From Catellatospora vulcania (GTDB lineage Bacteria > Actinomycetota > Actinomycetes > Mycobacteriales > Micromonosporaceae), in the NCBI RefSeq assembly GCF_009720385.1, contig NZ_WARX01000014.1, positions 295,720 through 359,719 on the forward strand: DNA of 64,000 nucleotides. The letters are read 5' to 3'. A model generated the notes under the pieces. That model ran no database searches. It was given only the letters and a program-made list of their open reading frames with translations, and was not told the origin of the DNA. Of this stretch, positions 11,401 through 20,164 are shown piece after piece. The stretch's first letter is position 1, and each line of letters opens with the position of its first letter. Both the position numbers and the translations under genes were made by a program.

Positions 11401-11968
11401 GCTCGGCGGCGAGCAGTCCGGGCACATCGAGGGCGTCGGCTTCGACCTGTACGTGCGCATGGTCGGCGAGGCGGTGGCGCAGTTCAAGGGCGGCGGCACG
11501 GCCCAGGAGGAGGCGCCCGAAGTCAAGATCGATCTGCCGATCGACGCGCACCTGCCGCACGATTACATCGACGCCGAGCGGCTGCGCCTGGAGATCTACC
11601 GCAAGCTCGCCTCGGCCCGCGACGAGGTCGCGCTGCAGGAGGTCGTCGCCGAGCTGACCGACCGGTACGGCGAGCCGCCGGCCCCGGTGGCCAACCTGGT
11701 CGCGGTCGCCAAGCTGCGGATGACCGCCCGGTCGTACGGCCTGACCGAGATCTCGCTGCAGGGCAAGCACGTGCGATTCGGCCCGCTGGAACTGGCCGAC
11801 TCCAAGCAGCTGCGGCTCAAGCGCTACCACCCCGACTCGGTCTACAAGACGGCGAACTCGCAGGTCAGCGTACCGACGCCGATGACCCGCCGGGTCGGCG
11901 GCGAGCCCCTGCGCGACCAGGCGCTGCTGGACTGGTGCGCCCAGCTGCTCAAGGACGTGCTGGGCTGA
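8405..11968 (+). CDS. mfd: Transcription-repair coupling factor Mfd
   Basis: 1187 aa from a GTG at 8405, with GGGAAGG 11 nt upstream. Mfd removes RNA polymerase stalled at DNA lesions and recruits UvrA. In order: a UvrB-homology N-terminal region (PAWETLPHERLSPRSD), the RNA-polymerase-interacting CarD-like domain (ELRAGDFVVHEAHGIGKY), then the SF2 translocase. The translocase has Walker A GDVGYGKTE (Lys675), the DEEQ box VIVDEEQRFGV (Asp770), SATPIPRTLEM, and the TRG/motif VI segment RGRVGRGRERAYAYF. A TRCF C-terminal domain follows. The stop overlaps by one base the ATG of a 22-codon mini-ORF that leads into ogt, so two repair genes are translationally linked. Confidence 0.97.
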   Translation: MNLTGLLQAASADPALARATELARTEPQLDLTAPASARPFLVASAARQRPVLVVTATSREAEDLTEALGEFLDPATVAVYPAWETLPHERLSPRSDTVGRRLAVLRQLAHPEGRPLRVVVAPVRSMLQPQLKGLGDLEPIDLRQGTVAPLDELTHTLHDLAYARVDLVTKRGEFAVRGGILDIFPPTDEHPSRVEFWGDEVEDIRTFAVADQRTIAKVDRLWAPPCRELLLTPDVRERAAQLAAEHPGLEEMLTKLAEGIPVEGMESLSPALHQGRDSMQLLLDCVPGDSLVLLADPERIRTRAHDLFRTSEEFLEASWAAAAEVAGVKAPIDLGAATFKTLAEVRQHGAQLGLPWWTVSPFGLVATEKAADEPWLDTPEVHVAPDTGAVLTWSATQPPAYHGDTAKVIADVKGWLADGWRVALIFEGHGPAQRSVEVLRDAGVGAVLADEIADLPDPGQVVVSCGRLRLGLVDEAAKLAVLTGAEISGGRGTANRELGRMPSRRRNTIDPLELRAGDFVVHEAHGIGKYVELVQRKVNGADREYLVIEYAASKRGQPGDRLFVPTDALDQLSRYVGGEQPTLHKMGGADWQKAKARARKAVREIAAQLIQLYAARQAAPGHAFGPDTPWQRELEDAFPYQETPDQLSAIEEVKYDMEKPVPMDRLIAGDVGYGKTEIAVRAAFKAVQDGKQVAVLVPTTLLAQQHYNTFSERMAQFPVVLRQLSRFATPKEAEETLNMAAEGRADIVIGTHRLIQKSTRFNKLGLVIVDEEQRFGVEHKERLKEMRTNVDMLTMSATPIPRTLEMSITGIREMSQITTPPEERHPVLTYVGAYDDKQVAAAIHRELLRDGQVFYLHNRVETIDKAVRRIRELVPEARVVAAHGQMGEDALEKVMVGFWEKEYDVLVATTIIESGIDIPNANTLILERADLLGLAQLHQIRGRVGRGRERAYAYFLYPPEKPLTEHAHERLATIAQHTELGAGMYVAMKDLEIRGAGNLLGGEQSGHIEGVGFDLYVRMVGEAVAQFKGGGTAQEEAPEVKIDLPIDAHLPHDYIDAERLRLEIYRKLASARDEVALQEVVAELTDRYGEPPAPVANLVAVAKLRMTARSYGLTEISLQGKHVRFGPLELADSKQLRLKRYHPDSVYKTANSQVSVPTPMTRRVGGEPLRDQALLDWCAQLLKDVLG

Positions 11969-12036
11969 TGCGCGAGCTGTGCAGGGGGCTGAGGGTGGCC
12001 GACGGCGTCGAGGAGCGGAGCGAGGAGAAGCCGTGA
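11968..12036 (+). CDS. Mini-ORF coupling cassette, copy 1 (22 aa)
   Basis: It starts MRELCRGL and ends EERSEEKP. The ATG shares one base with the mfd stop (TGATG), and its TGA overlaps the ogt GTG (GTGA). The segment coding SEE is GAGCGAGGAG-like, so it supplies a ribosome-binding site for ogt. Members of the same family are at 22551, 27338 and 38676. The peptide is charged and lacks a signal or membrane segment. The function may be translational coupling rather than the peptide. Expression is not demonstrated. Confidence 0.55.
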   Translation: MRELCRGLRVADGVEERSEEKP

Positions 12037-12515
12037 GCGTGCGGTGGACCGTCGTGGACACGCCGATCGGGCCGCTGAGCTGCGCGATCGACGACATCGG
12101 GCTGTGCGCGCTGCAGTTCGGCGCGCTGGAGGTCGTGCCGGAGGTCGATCCGCTGCTCGACGACATCGCCGGGCAGCTGCGCGCCTACTTCGCGGGCGAG
12201 CTGGTGGAGTTCACGCTGCCCGTGTCGGTCCGCCGCGGCAGTGACTTCGAGCGGGCCGTCTGGGCCGAACTGTCCCGCATCCCGTACGGGGAGACCCACA
12301 CGTACGGCGAGGTGGCGCGGGCGGTCGGGGAGCCGGACGCGGCCCGCGCCGTCGGCGTGGCCTGCAACCGCAACCCGGTCGCGGTCGTCGTCCCCTGCCA
12401 CCGCGTGGTCGGCGCGGGGGGCAAGCTCGTCGGCTTCGGCGGTGGCCTGCCCCGCAAACGCCAGCTCCTCGAACTCGAAGCCCGCGTCCGCATGGAACAC
12501 GACTGGCTCGCCTGA
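12033..12515 (+). CDS. ogt: Methylated-DNA--protein-cysteine methyltransferase
   Basis: 160 aa. It transfers the alkyl group from O6-alkylguanine to its own cysteine, in a suicide repair reaction. The active site is VVPCHRVVG with Cys122. The upstream IPYGETHTYGEVA and NRNPV segments are the DNA-binding winged helix of this family. The GTG at 12033 overlaps the stop of the mini-ORF, and a second GTG two codons later is possible. It is coupled to mfd through the cassette. It ends before a large family-A hairpin. Confidence 0.95.
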   Translation: MSVRWTVVDTPIGPLSCAIDDIGLCALQFGALEVVPEVDPLLDDIAGQLRAYFAGELVEFTLPVSVRRGSDFERAVWAELSRIPYGETHTYGEVARAVGEPDAARAVGVACNRNPVAVVVPCHRVVGAGGKLVGFGGGLPRKRQLLELEARVRMEHDWLA

Positions 12516-12542
12516 CCCGCCCCCGGCCCGTTGTTGTGGGCC

Positions 12543-12602
12543 GCAACTCTTAAAGACTTGCGGCCTCCCGGATCAGGGAGGCCGCAAGTCTTCAAGAGTT
12601 GC
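12543..12602. terminator. Family-A bidirectional terminator hairpin, copy 1
   Basis: 27-bp arms (12543-12569 and 12576-12602) with a single G-U-type mismatch and a 6-nt loop. It lies between the convergent stops of ogt and the 12614 gene. The arm sequence (actcttaaagacttgcggcc core) recurs at 32513-32573, so this is also a dispersed repeat. Confidence 0.9.
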
Positions 12603-12613
12603 CCAAGCTGGGG

Positions 12614-13792
12614 TCAGGCGCGGTTGCGGTTGGTGACGGTGGCGATGGCGGCCCAGCCGAGGGCGAGGACGGCGAAGCCGTAGCCGAAGGCCGGGTAGTC
12701 GATCGGCGGGGCGCCGATGGAGAAGTCCTGCAGCCAGGTCGCGCCGGCGGTGGCCGCGGTGGCGACCGCCGCGCCGAAGACGGCGGCGACCACGGCCAGG
12801 CCGAGCCCGGCCGAGCCATTCGTGACGGCGACCCGATCCGGGCCGGCCTGCTGCGGGATCAGCGCCTTCGCGCCGCGGGACACCGCGAACGCGAGGAAGA
12901 CCACGTCGATCGCGATCGCGCCGGCCAGCAGCAGCAGCGGCGGGATGGACTTGGGGAAGCCGGCGCCGGCCAGCAGACCCCAGACGACCAGGCGGTATGC
13001 CAGGTAACTCGCCGCGATCGCGGTGGCGGTGAAGCGGGCGCCGACGAAGGCGCGGGCGGCGACCAGGGTGAGCAGCGCCGCGCCGGTGATCCAGGCCGGG
13101 TAGACCCAGGCGTCGACCGGCAGCGCGAAGCCCTGCACCGCGATGTCGTCGACGGGCCGGCGGATCTGGTCCGCGGCGAACTTGAGCAGGATCGGCTCGG
13201 CGGTCGGGGCGCCGGCCCGCCACGACTCCAGCGAGAGCACGCCGTACTCCTGGTGCTGGCTGGGGAACAGGACGTTCTCCAGGAAGAAGCCCCAGATGAA
13301 GGCGCTGACGACGGTGCGGGTCCGGCTCGGCGGGGTGGAGATCCAGTAGCCGCGGGCGACGCCGAGCAGCATGAACGCGGTGCCGATGTACAGCAGGGCG
13401 TGGCTGGCGCTCCACGCCGTGATGTCCAGCCCGTTGATCTTGTGGTTCAGGATGTCGATCGGGATGGCGACGAGGAACGTCGCCGTGCCGCCCACCATCA
13501 GGCGCTTCGCGAGTTTGTCCACGCCCACGTGGTGGTATGCCTGGAACAGCACCAGGCCCACCACGATCACCGTGCCCGCGGTGTTCAGCAGGTGCGGCGG
13601 GGCCAGGTCGTCGCGCAGCCACTTGAAGTGCCACGACATGTCCCAGGTCGAGCCCAGCATCTTGAGTGCGAAGGCGACCAGCCAGAGCCGGTAGACGGCG
13701 GCGACCACCGCGGGGCCCTGAGCTGCGTCGGGCCCACTGCGGGCCAGGCCCACCCAGCCCGAGGTGGTACGAGGAAGCGTCTGCGTCGTCAC
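12614..13792 (-). CDS. Polytopic membrane protein of unknown function
   Basis: 392 aa from a GTG at 13792. A second GTG at 13840 would add 16 residues, and neither has a good Shine-Dalgarno. About nine to ten hydrophobic segments cover most of the length. The N-terminal third carries MLGSTWDMSWHFKW and HLLNTAGTVIVV, with a His and several Trp residues. The loop LFPSQHQEYGVLSLESW sits between membrane segments. I do not recognise a transporter or enzyme family. It is transcribed alone, divergent from the SurA-like lipoprotein. It could be a heme-copper-associated or polymer-export protein, but nothing here decides this. Confidence 0.8.
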   Translation of the reverse strand: MTTQTLPRTTSGWVGLARSGPDAAQGPAVVAAVYRLWLVAFALKMLGSTWDMSWHFKWLRDDLAPPHLLNTAGTVIVVGLVLFQAYHHVGVDKLAKRLMVGGTATFLVAIPIDILNHKINGLDITAWSASHALLYIGTAFMLLGVARGYWISTPPSRTRTVVSAFIWGFFLENVLFPSQHQEYGVLSLESWRAGAPTAEPILLKFAADQIRRPVDDIAVQGFALPVDAWVYPAWITGAALLTLVAARAFVGARFTATAIAASYLAYRLVVWGLLAGAGFPKSIPPLLLLAGAIAIDVVFLAFAVSRGAKALIPQQAGPDRVAVTNGSAGLGLAVVAAVFGAAVATAATAGATWLQDFSIGAPPIDYPAFGYGFAVLALGWAAIATVTNRNRA

Positions 13793-13918
13793 GGGCGGAA
13801 TTCTGCCGTGTCGGAGGGGGTCTACGCGTCCTTCGAACACCTGAATCCACCCTGAGATCTCCCGGAGTCGCCGTTCGTGAGAGAGTGGCGGCGTAAGCGC
13901 CTGTCACTGGAGGATTCC

Positions 13919-14602
13919 GTGCGCCGTCTGACCGCCGCGGCCGGCATCGCCGTCGCCATGCTGGCCCTGACCGCCTGCCGGTCGAATCCGAGCGTCGCCG
14001 CGTATGTGGGGGACACCACGTTCACCGAGGACCGGGTGACGCAGCTCATCGACCAGGTCAAGGCGATGCCCAACATCGACCCCGAGGCCGTGCCGGACCG
14101 CTACCAGGTCGTGCAGCTGCTGGTGCTCGACGCGGTCTGCAAGCGCGCCGCGGCCGACCTGAAGGCGACCCTGCCGCCCGTGCAGACGCAGCCGGGGCAG
14201 CCCGAGCTGGCGGGCCTGCAGCAGAGCCTGCAGAACTGCCGCGAGAACCTCCCGGCCAAGGCCGTGCAGCCGACCCCCGAGGAGCTGCGCGAGGTGTACG
14301 ACAACGGCGTGGCGGTCGGCGCGATCAACGCCGCCGACCCGGCGAACAGCTTCGACAAGGTCGCCCCGCAGCTGGCCCAGAGCGGCGAGCTGGGCGACGC
14401 GCTGGCCAAGCGCAAGGTGCTGGCCGAGGCCGCGAAGGCGGAGGACGTCTCGGTCAACCCGCGTTACCGTCCGATGAACTTCGGCGTGCTGAACTTCAAC
14501 CAGGGACCGGCGCTCAGCCTCGGCCTCGGCCAGCCGGCCGACGCGGTCCAGGATGCCCAGTCCCCGGCGGACACGGCGGCCACGCCCCAGCCCCAGCAGT
14601 GA
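13919..14602 (+). CDS. SurA N-terminal-like lipoprotein
   Basis: 227 aa. The GTG at 13919 has GGAGG 6 nt upstream. A lipoprotein signal ends in LALTAC, so the mature protein is anchored outside the membrane. The region AAYVGDTTFTEDRVTQLIDQ resembles the first helix-strand of SurA/PrsA chaperone N-terminal domains, but no PPIase (rotamase) domain follows. The C-terminus is Gln/Pro/Ala-rich (ATPQPQQ). It may act as an envelope folding factor. The stop overlaps the mazG start (GTGA), so the two are translated together, and mfd lies upstream on the same strand. Confidence 0.78.
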   Translation: MRRLTAAAGIAVAMLALTACRSNPSVAAYVGDTTFTEDRVTQLIDQVKAMPNIDPEAVPDRYQVVQLLVLDAVCKRAAADLKATLPPVQTQPGQPELAGLQQSLQNCRENLPAKAVQPTPEELREVYDNGVAVGAINAADPANSFDKVAPQLAQSGELGDALAKRKVLAEAAKAEDVSVNPRYRPMNFGVLNFNQGPALSLGLGQPADAVQDAQSPADTAATPQPQQ

Positions 14603-15540
14603 CCTCGTCGGCGACCCGCCGGATCATCCTGCTCGTCACGTCGCCGCGGATGCCCGCGGGGCTGCTCACGGCAGCCGCGTGGGACGTGGTGCGGGCGTTT
14701 CCCGTGCTGGCCGGGGCGGACGGCGAGCAGATCCTCGCCCTGCGCACCGCGGGCGCGGCGGTCACCGTCGTGCCGGACGCGACCGCGGCGACCCTGCTCG
14801 ACGCGGCGCAGCCGGTGGCCGTGTGGCTGGCCGGGCCGGGCGGCGACGAGTTCCTCGCCCGCGAACTCGGCCTGCGGCTGGCCCGTGAACCCGGGCTGGC
14901 CGAGCTGGAACTGATGTACGGCTCCTGGGACCCGCCCGGCGCGCGCCTGCTCGACGCGGTGGCGGTCACCGACCGGCTGCAGAGCAGCGACCCGTGGCGG
15001 CGAGAGCAGACCCACCGCACCCTGGCGAAGTACCTGCTGGAGGAGGCGTACGAGGCGTACGACGCGATCGTCGCCGGCGACCACGCGGCGGTGCGCGACG
15101 AGATGGGCGACGTGCTGCTGCAGGTGCTGTTCCACGCCCAGCTGGCCCAGGAGCTGCCCGAGGGCGAGCGCTGGAACGTCGACGACGTGGCCGGGGACTT
15201 CGTGGCCAAGATGATCCGCCGCAACCCGCACGTCTTCGCGGACACCCCGGCCGAGGACATCGACGAGATCATCGCCACCTGGGAGCGGGTCAAGGCCGAG
15301 GAGAAGGGCGGCCCGCGCTCGCCGCTGGACGGGGTGACCTGGTCGCTGCCCTCGCTGACGCTCGCCGCCAAGCTGCTCACCCGCGCCCGCCGGCACGGCC
15401 TGCCCGAGCCGGCGCCGTCCGACACTCTCGGCGGCCGCCTGCTGGCCCTGGTCGCCGCGGCCGGCGAGGACGCCGACGCCGAAGCCGCCCTCCGCGAGGA
15501 ACTGCGCCGCTACGCCGACGCCGTCGCCGACAAGCCCTGA
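14599..15540 (+). CDS. mazG: Nucleoside triphosphate pyrophosphohydrolase MazG
   Basis: 313 aa. Residues about 1-110 form a divergent N-terminal region (IILLVTSPRMPAGLL). The MazG all-alpha NTP-PPase core follows: LLEEAYEAYDAI provides the EExxE metal site, and RDEMGDVLLQVLFHA the second acidic site. Further on come MIRRNPHVFAD and IIATWERVKAEEK. It hydrolyses non-canonical or excess NTPs to NMP and PPi in the cytoplasm. Only one MazG domain is present. The GTG overlaps the stop of the preceding lipoprotein gene. Confidence 0.92.
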   Translation: MTSSATRRIILLVTSPRMPAGLLTAAAWDVVRAFPVLAGADGEQILALRTAGAAVTVVPDATAATLLDAAQPVAVWLAGPGGDEFLARELGLRLAREPGLAELELMYGSWDPPGARLLDAVAVTDRLQSSDPWRREQTHRTLAKYLLEEAYEAYDAIVAGDHAAVRDEMGDVLLQVLFHAQLAQELPEGERWNVDDVAGDFVAKMIRRNPHVFADTPAEDIDEIIATWERVKAEEKGGPRSPLDGVTWSLPSLTLAAKLLTRARRHGLPEPAPSDTLGGRLLALVAAAGEDADAEAALREELRRYADAVADKP

Positions 15541-15564
15541 CCGCCGCCCGCGCGCCGGGGCGTC

Positions 15565-15643
15565 GTGATCGTCCGACTTGCCCGGCAAGTGGGCGAAAGG
15601 GCGGTCAAGATACGCACAGGTGCCCGGCAAGTCGAACGATCAC
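15565..15643. repeat. Family-B intergenic inverted repeat, copy 2
   Basis: A 79-bp imperfect palindrome bounded by gtgatcg and cgatcac, with tgcccggcaagtcg on the right arm. It is the reverse-oriented counterpart of 6564-6644 and shares caagatacgcaca (15606-15618). It ends 12 bp before the -10 box of the DUF885 gene, so it may serve as a mazG terminator or as a promoter-proximal element. Confidence 0.85.
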
Positions 15644-15655
15644 CGGGGCGCCGGG

Positions 15656-15661
15656 TACGTT
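15656..15661 (+). promoter_or_regulatory. -10 box of leaderless DUF885 gene
   Basis: TACGTT ends 6 nt before the ATG at 15668. There is no Shine-Dalgarno. Confidence 0.65.
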
Positions 15662-15667
15662 GAGCCG

Positions 15668-17284
15668 ATGACGCTGGAGTTCGCACCGCTGGCGGAGCAC
15701 ATCGCCGACGCCCTGCTGGAGTCGTCACCGGAGCTGGCCGCCGAGGCCGGTGACCACCGCTTCGACGGCCGCCTGCCGGATCTGTCGCCCGACGGCACCA
15801 TGGCCGACGTCGCCATGCTGCGCGACGCGGCCGACGCGCTGTCGCAGGTGGACGCGGGCCTGCTGGACGACGAGGAGCGGGTCGACCACGCCATCCTCAG
15901 CTCGCTGGTGGACCGGCAGCTGTTCGAGCTGACCGAGGTGCGCTCGCATCAGTGGAATCCGCTGCGCCACAACCCGGGCGCGCTGCTGCACGCGCTGATG
16001 GCCCGCCCGTTCGCGCCGGTGGAGGAGCGCCTGCACTCGCTCGCGGGCCGGCTGCTCCAGGTGCCCGACGCGCTGGCCACGGCCCGTACGGTGCTGCGCG
16101 ATGCGCCCCGCATCCACCTGGAGACCGCGGCCGGGCAGTTCGCCGGCACCGCCGCCCTGGTGCGCGAGGAGCTGCCGCGGCTGCTGCTGCAGGAGCCGGG
16201 CCTGGCCGAGCAGATGCAGCTGGTCGCGGCGGAGGCGGTGCTGGCGCTGGACGACTTCGCCGCCTGGTGCGGCACGCAGGCCGAGCGGGGCGAGGGCCGC
16301 GACCCGCGGCTGGGCCGCCGCCTGTGGGAGGCCAAGCTGTGGCACACGCTGGACACCGAGCTGGGCGCCGCCGAGGTGCTCAAGCGGGCGCAGGAGAACG
16401 TGGAGCGGGTCACCGCGGAGCTGCGCGAGGTCGCCGTCGAGCTGGTCGGCGGCAAGGCCGACGACGAGACGGTGCGCCGGGCGCTGGACCTGATCGCCGC
16501 CGAGCACCCGGACAACACCTCGATCGTCGGGCTGGCCTACCACGCGGTCGAGGAGACCACCGCTTTCGCACGCGAGCACGACCTGATCTCCCTCATCGAC
16601 GATCCGCTGGTCATCGAGGAGATGCCGGAGTTCTCGCGAGGCATGGCGGTGGCCTACTGCGACCCGCCGGGCGCGCTGGAGACCGCGGTGGTGCCCACGT
16701 TCTACTGCATCGCACCGACCCCGGCGGGCTGGCCGGCGCAGCGGGTGGAGTCGTTCTACCGGGAGTACAACGACCACGCGATCCGCAATCTCACCGTGCA
16801 CGAGGCCATGCCTGGGCACTTCCTGCAGCTGGCGCACGCCCGCCGCTACCGGGGCAGCACCCGGGTGCGGGCGTTGGGCCACTCGGGCACGTTCGTCGAG
16901 GGCTGGGCCGTCTACGCCGAGCAGGCGATGGTCGAGCGCGGGTACGGCGGCCTGCCGGTGCGTGCCACCCAGCTGAAGATGCAGCTGCGGACGAGCATCA
17001 ACGCGATCCTCGACCAGCTCGTGCACTGCGAGGACCTGAGCGAGGCGGACGGCATGGCGCTCATGCTGGACCGCGGTTTCCAGGAGGAGGGCGAGGCGGC
17101 CGGCAAGTGGCGGCGCGCGCTGCTGTCCTCGGCGCAGCTGTCGACGTACTTCGTGGGCTGGGCGGAGGTGGCCGAGATCGCGCGGCTGCGCCCGGCCGGC
17201 GTCACCCCCCGTGAATGGCACGATCGCATGCTGTCGTACGGCTCGCCCGCCCCCCGCCACCTGCGCACACTGCTCGGCCTGTGA
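15668..17284 (+). CDS. DUF885 family metal-dependent hydrolase/peptidase
   Basis: 538 aa, usual for DUF885 proteins. The sequence is largely alpha-helical. The zinc-type signature HEAMPGH (His378, Glu379, His384) is followed about 40 residues later by VEGWAVYAEQ, where the Glu could be the third ligand. This matches the gluzincin-like pattern of the family, so a cytoplasmic peptidase or related hydrolase is inferred. No signal peptide is present. The ATG at 15668 lies 6 nt behind a TACGTT box, giving a leaderless message; upstream in-frame starts would run back through the family-B repeat and are unlikely. Confidence 0.88.
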   Translation: MTLEFAPLAEHIADALLESSPELAAEAGDHRFDGRLPDLSPDGTMADVAMLRDAADALSQVDAGLLDDEERVDHAILSSLVDRQLFELTEVRSHQWNPLRHNPGALLHALMARPFAPVEERLHSLAGRLLQVPDALATARTVLRDAPRIHLETAAGQFAGTAALVREELPRLLLQEPGLAEQMQLVAAEAVLALDDFAAWCGTQAERGEGRDPRLGRRLWEAKLWHTLDTELGAAEVLKRAQENVERVTAELREVAVELVGGKADDETVRRALDLIAAEHPDNTSIVGLAYHAVEETTAFAREHDLISLIDDPLVIEEMPEFSRGMAVAYCDPPGALETAVVPTFYCIAPTPAGWPAQRVESFYREYNDHAIRNLTVHEAMPGHFLQLAHARRYRGSTRVRALGHSGTFVEGWAVYAEQAMVERGYGGLPVRATQLKMQLRTSINAILDQLVHCEDLSEADGMALMLDRGFQEEGEAAGKWRRALLSSAQLSTYFVGWAEVAEIARLRPAGVTPREWHDRMLSYGSPAPRHLRTLLGL

Positions 17285-17325
17285 GGGTTTGCGCGGCACA
17301 GGTGGGATGGGGGAGGCTGTCGCCC

Positions 17326-18069
17326 ATGCGAAATACGGCTCGTCCCGGCACCCCGCGTGCCCCGCGACCTTCCGTATTCCGGCGTGCCGTCCTCGCACCC
17401 CTGCTGGGCGCGCTGCTCGTGCTCACCGGCTGCCAGGCCATCACCGACGACGGTGTCGCGCCCGACCGCGCCCGGCTGCTCGGCGACATGGCCGCGCAGC
17501 TGCAGCGCGCCTCGCAGCACCCGTACCACGCGCGGTACCTGCTGACCGGAGGCACGCAGGGCGAGATCTCGCAGCAGACCTCGCCGGCCCGGGCGCTGTA
17601 CGCCTACCCGGGCGGCCGGCTCCTGGTCGACCCGGACGGGCAGACCTCCTGCGTGACCGCGGTGCGCCCGGCGCGCTGCCAGATCCGCCCGCTGCCCGGC
17701 CCCGGCCCGGCCGCGCTCACCGGCTACAGCGAGGTGACCCGGCACGGTCTGGTCACCGCGCCGATCGTCGCCGACCTGCTGCGGGCAGCCCAGCTGCAGT
17801 CACAGGCCGACGTGGAGGCGCACGACGTCACCCTGGCCGGCCAGCAGGCCACCTGCCTGGACGTGTCCGGCCTGACCGACGCCGAGGCGAGCGGGTTCAC
17901 CGTCTGCGTCACCGCCGGCGGTGTGCTGGCCAGCTTCGCGGGCGTGGTCGGCGGGGTGGTGGTCGACCAGGCGCTGACCCGGCTCTCCGCGTCGCCCGCG
18001 GCGGAGGTCTTCGAACTGCCCGAGGGAGCGCGGGTGGTGGACCACCGGCCGAAGACCCCGGCGCCGTGA
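17326..18069 (+). CDS. Lipoprotein of unknown function
   Basis: 247 aa from an ATG with GGGAGG upstream. An Arg-rich N-terminus (RAPRPSVFRR) and a hydrophobic core end in the lipobox LVLTGC. The mature region has four further Cys (TSCVTAVRPARCQ, QATCLDVS, FTVCVT), probably two disulfides, as expected outside the membrane. The segment LVTAPIVADLLRAAQLQSQ and a beta-rich C-terminal half are featureless. No family is recognised. It sits between DUF885 and enolase on the same strand. Confidence 0.8.
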   Translation: MRNTARPGTPRAPRPSVFRRAVLAPLLGALLVLTGCQAITDDGVAPDRARLLGDMAAQLQRASQHPYHARYLLTGGTQGEISQQTSPARALYAYPGGRLLVDPDGQTSCVTAVRPARCQIRPLPGPGPAALTGYSEVTRHGLVTAPIVADLLRAAQLQSQADVEAHDVTLAGQQATCLDVSGLTDAEASGFTVCVTAGGVLASFAGVVGGVVVDQALTRLSASPAAEVFELPEGARVVDHRPKTPAP

Positions 18070-18077
18070 CGGGTCGA

Positions 18078-18083
18078 TAGGCT
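18078..18083 (+). promoter_or_regulatory. -10 box of the eno promoter
   Basis: TAGGCT, about 85 nt upstream of the eno start. The leader ends in a GAGGGAG ribosome-binding site. Confidence 0.4.
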
Positions 18084-18144
18084 GCCCTGGTACGCACCGG
18101 CCGCTCCGGCCAGGGGATGTCATTGCCGACGACCACGCCAGTGA

Positions 18145-19455
<1,311 letters not shown>

Positions 19456-19520
19456 GAAACAGCCGGATATCAAGCAACAGCGCGGGTTCGTGACGGTGTC
19501 ACGTCACAGGGCCTAGCATG

Positions 19521-19572
19521 TGATCGAAGCTCCTTTCATGCGACACGTACGGCGTGGAAGGGGCTTCGATCA
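19521..19572. terminator. Hairpin between eno and divIC (terminator or 5' UTR element)
   Basis: 22-bp arms (19521-19542 and 19551-19572), with tgatcgaagc pairing perfectly at the base, four mismatches mostly compatible with G-U, and an 8-nt loop. A TAGCAT box at 19514-19519 immediately precedes it, so the hairpin could be the leader of divIC rather than, or as well as, the eno terminator. Confidence 0.65.
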
Positions 19573-19592
19573 TCGCGCAGGGGGGAGGGGTG

Positions 19593-20156
19593 ATGCAGCG
19601 GCGACAGCCTGGAGGGCAGGGGCCGGTGCGTCGCCCCCAGGGCGGTGTCCGGGGCAGCGCGCGCGGCACGGCCGCCGTCCGGACCCGGGAGGGCGAGCGC
19701 TCGCTGAGCCGCCCCGCCGCCGCCCGCCGCGCCGCCGCCGCCGGAGCCGCCAAGCGCACCAGCGCCCCGAACCCGCACGGCCTCACCGGCCGGGCCACCG
19801 CGCTGCTGGTGATCCTCGCGGCGCTGGCGCTGGGCTACGCCTACCCGGTGCGGGTCTACCTCACCCAGCTCGCCGAGATCGACGCGATGCGCCAGTCGCA
19901 GCTGGAGCAGGCCGAGCGCATCGCCGGGCTGGAGCGGCAGGCCGAGAAGTGGAAGGACGACGAGTACATCAAGGCTCAGGTCCGCCGCCGCTTCTTCTGG
20001 GTCTCGCCGGGACAGACCCCGCTGATCCCGATCTGGGACCCGGACGGGAAGACCGACCGGGACCAGACCCCGAAACCGCCGCCGCCCGCCGAGCCCGACA
20101 GCTGGTACGGCAAGCTCTGGACCCGTCTGGACCCGGAGCAGGAGCAGAAGAACTAG
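19593..20156 (+). CDS. Septum formation initiator DivIC/FtsB-type protein
   Basis: 187 aa. The ATG at 19593 has a GGGAGGGG site directly upstream. Residues 1-65 are a long Arg/Gln/Gly/Ala-rich cytoplasmic tail, residues about 68-84 a single membrane span (ALLVILAALALGYAYPV), and residues about 88-120 a coiled coil (IDAMRQSQLEQAERIAGL) that ends in the characteristic DDEYIKAQVRRRFFWVSPGQTP. It should be a bitopic divisome protein that pairs with FtsL-like partners at the septum. The C-terminus is Pro/Asp/Lys-rich. Its position after eno is the classic DivIC context. Confidence 0.92.
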   Translation: MQRRQPGGQGPVRRPQGGVRGSARGTAAVRTREGERSLSRPAAARRAAAAGAAKRTSAPNPHGLTGRATALLVILAALALGYAYPVRVYLTQLAEIDAMRQSQLEQAERIAGLERQAEKWKDDEYIKAQVRRRFFWVSPGQTPLIPIWDPDGKTDRDQTPKPPPPAEPDSWYGKLWTRLDPEQEQKN

Positions 20157-20164
20157 GAGCCCAG

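Noticed and set aside
8399..12166. 1255-aa open frame on the - strand opposite mfd
   Set aside because: Antisense to a fully recognised mfd; no protein-like features or start signals.
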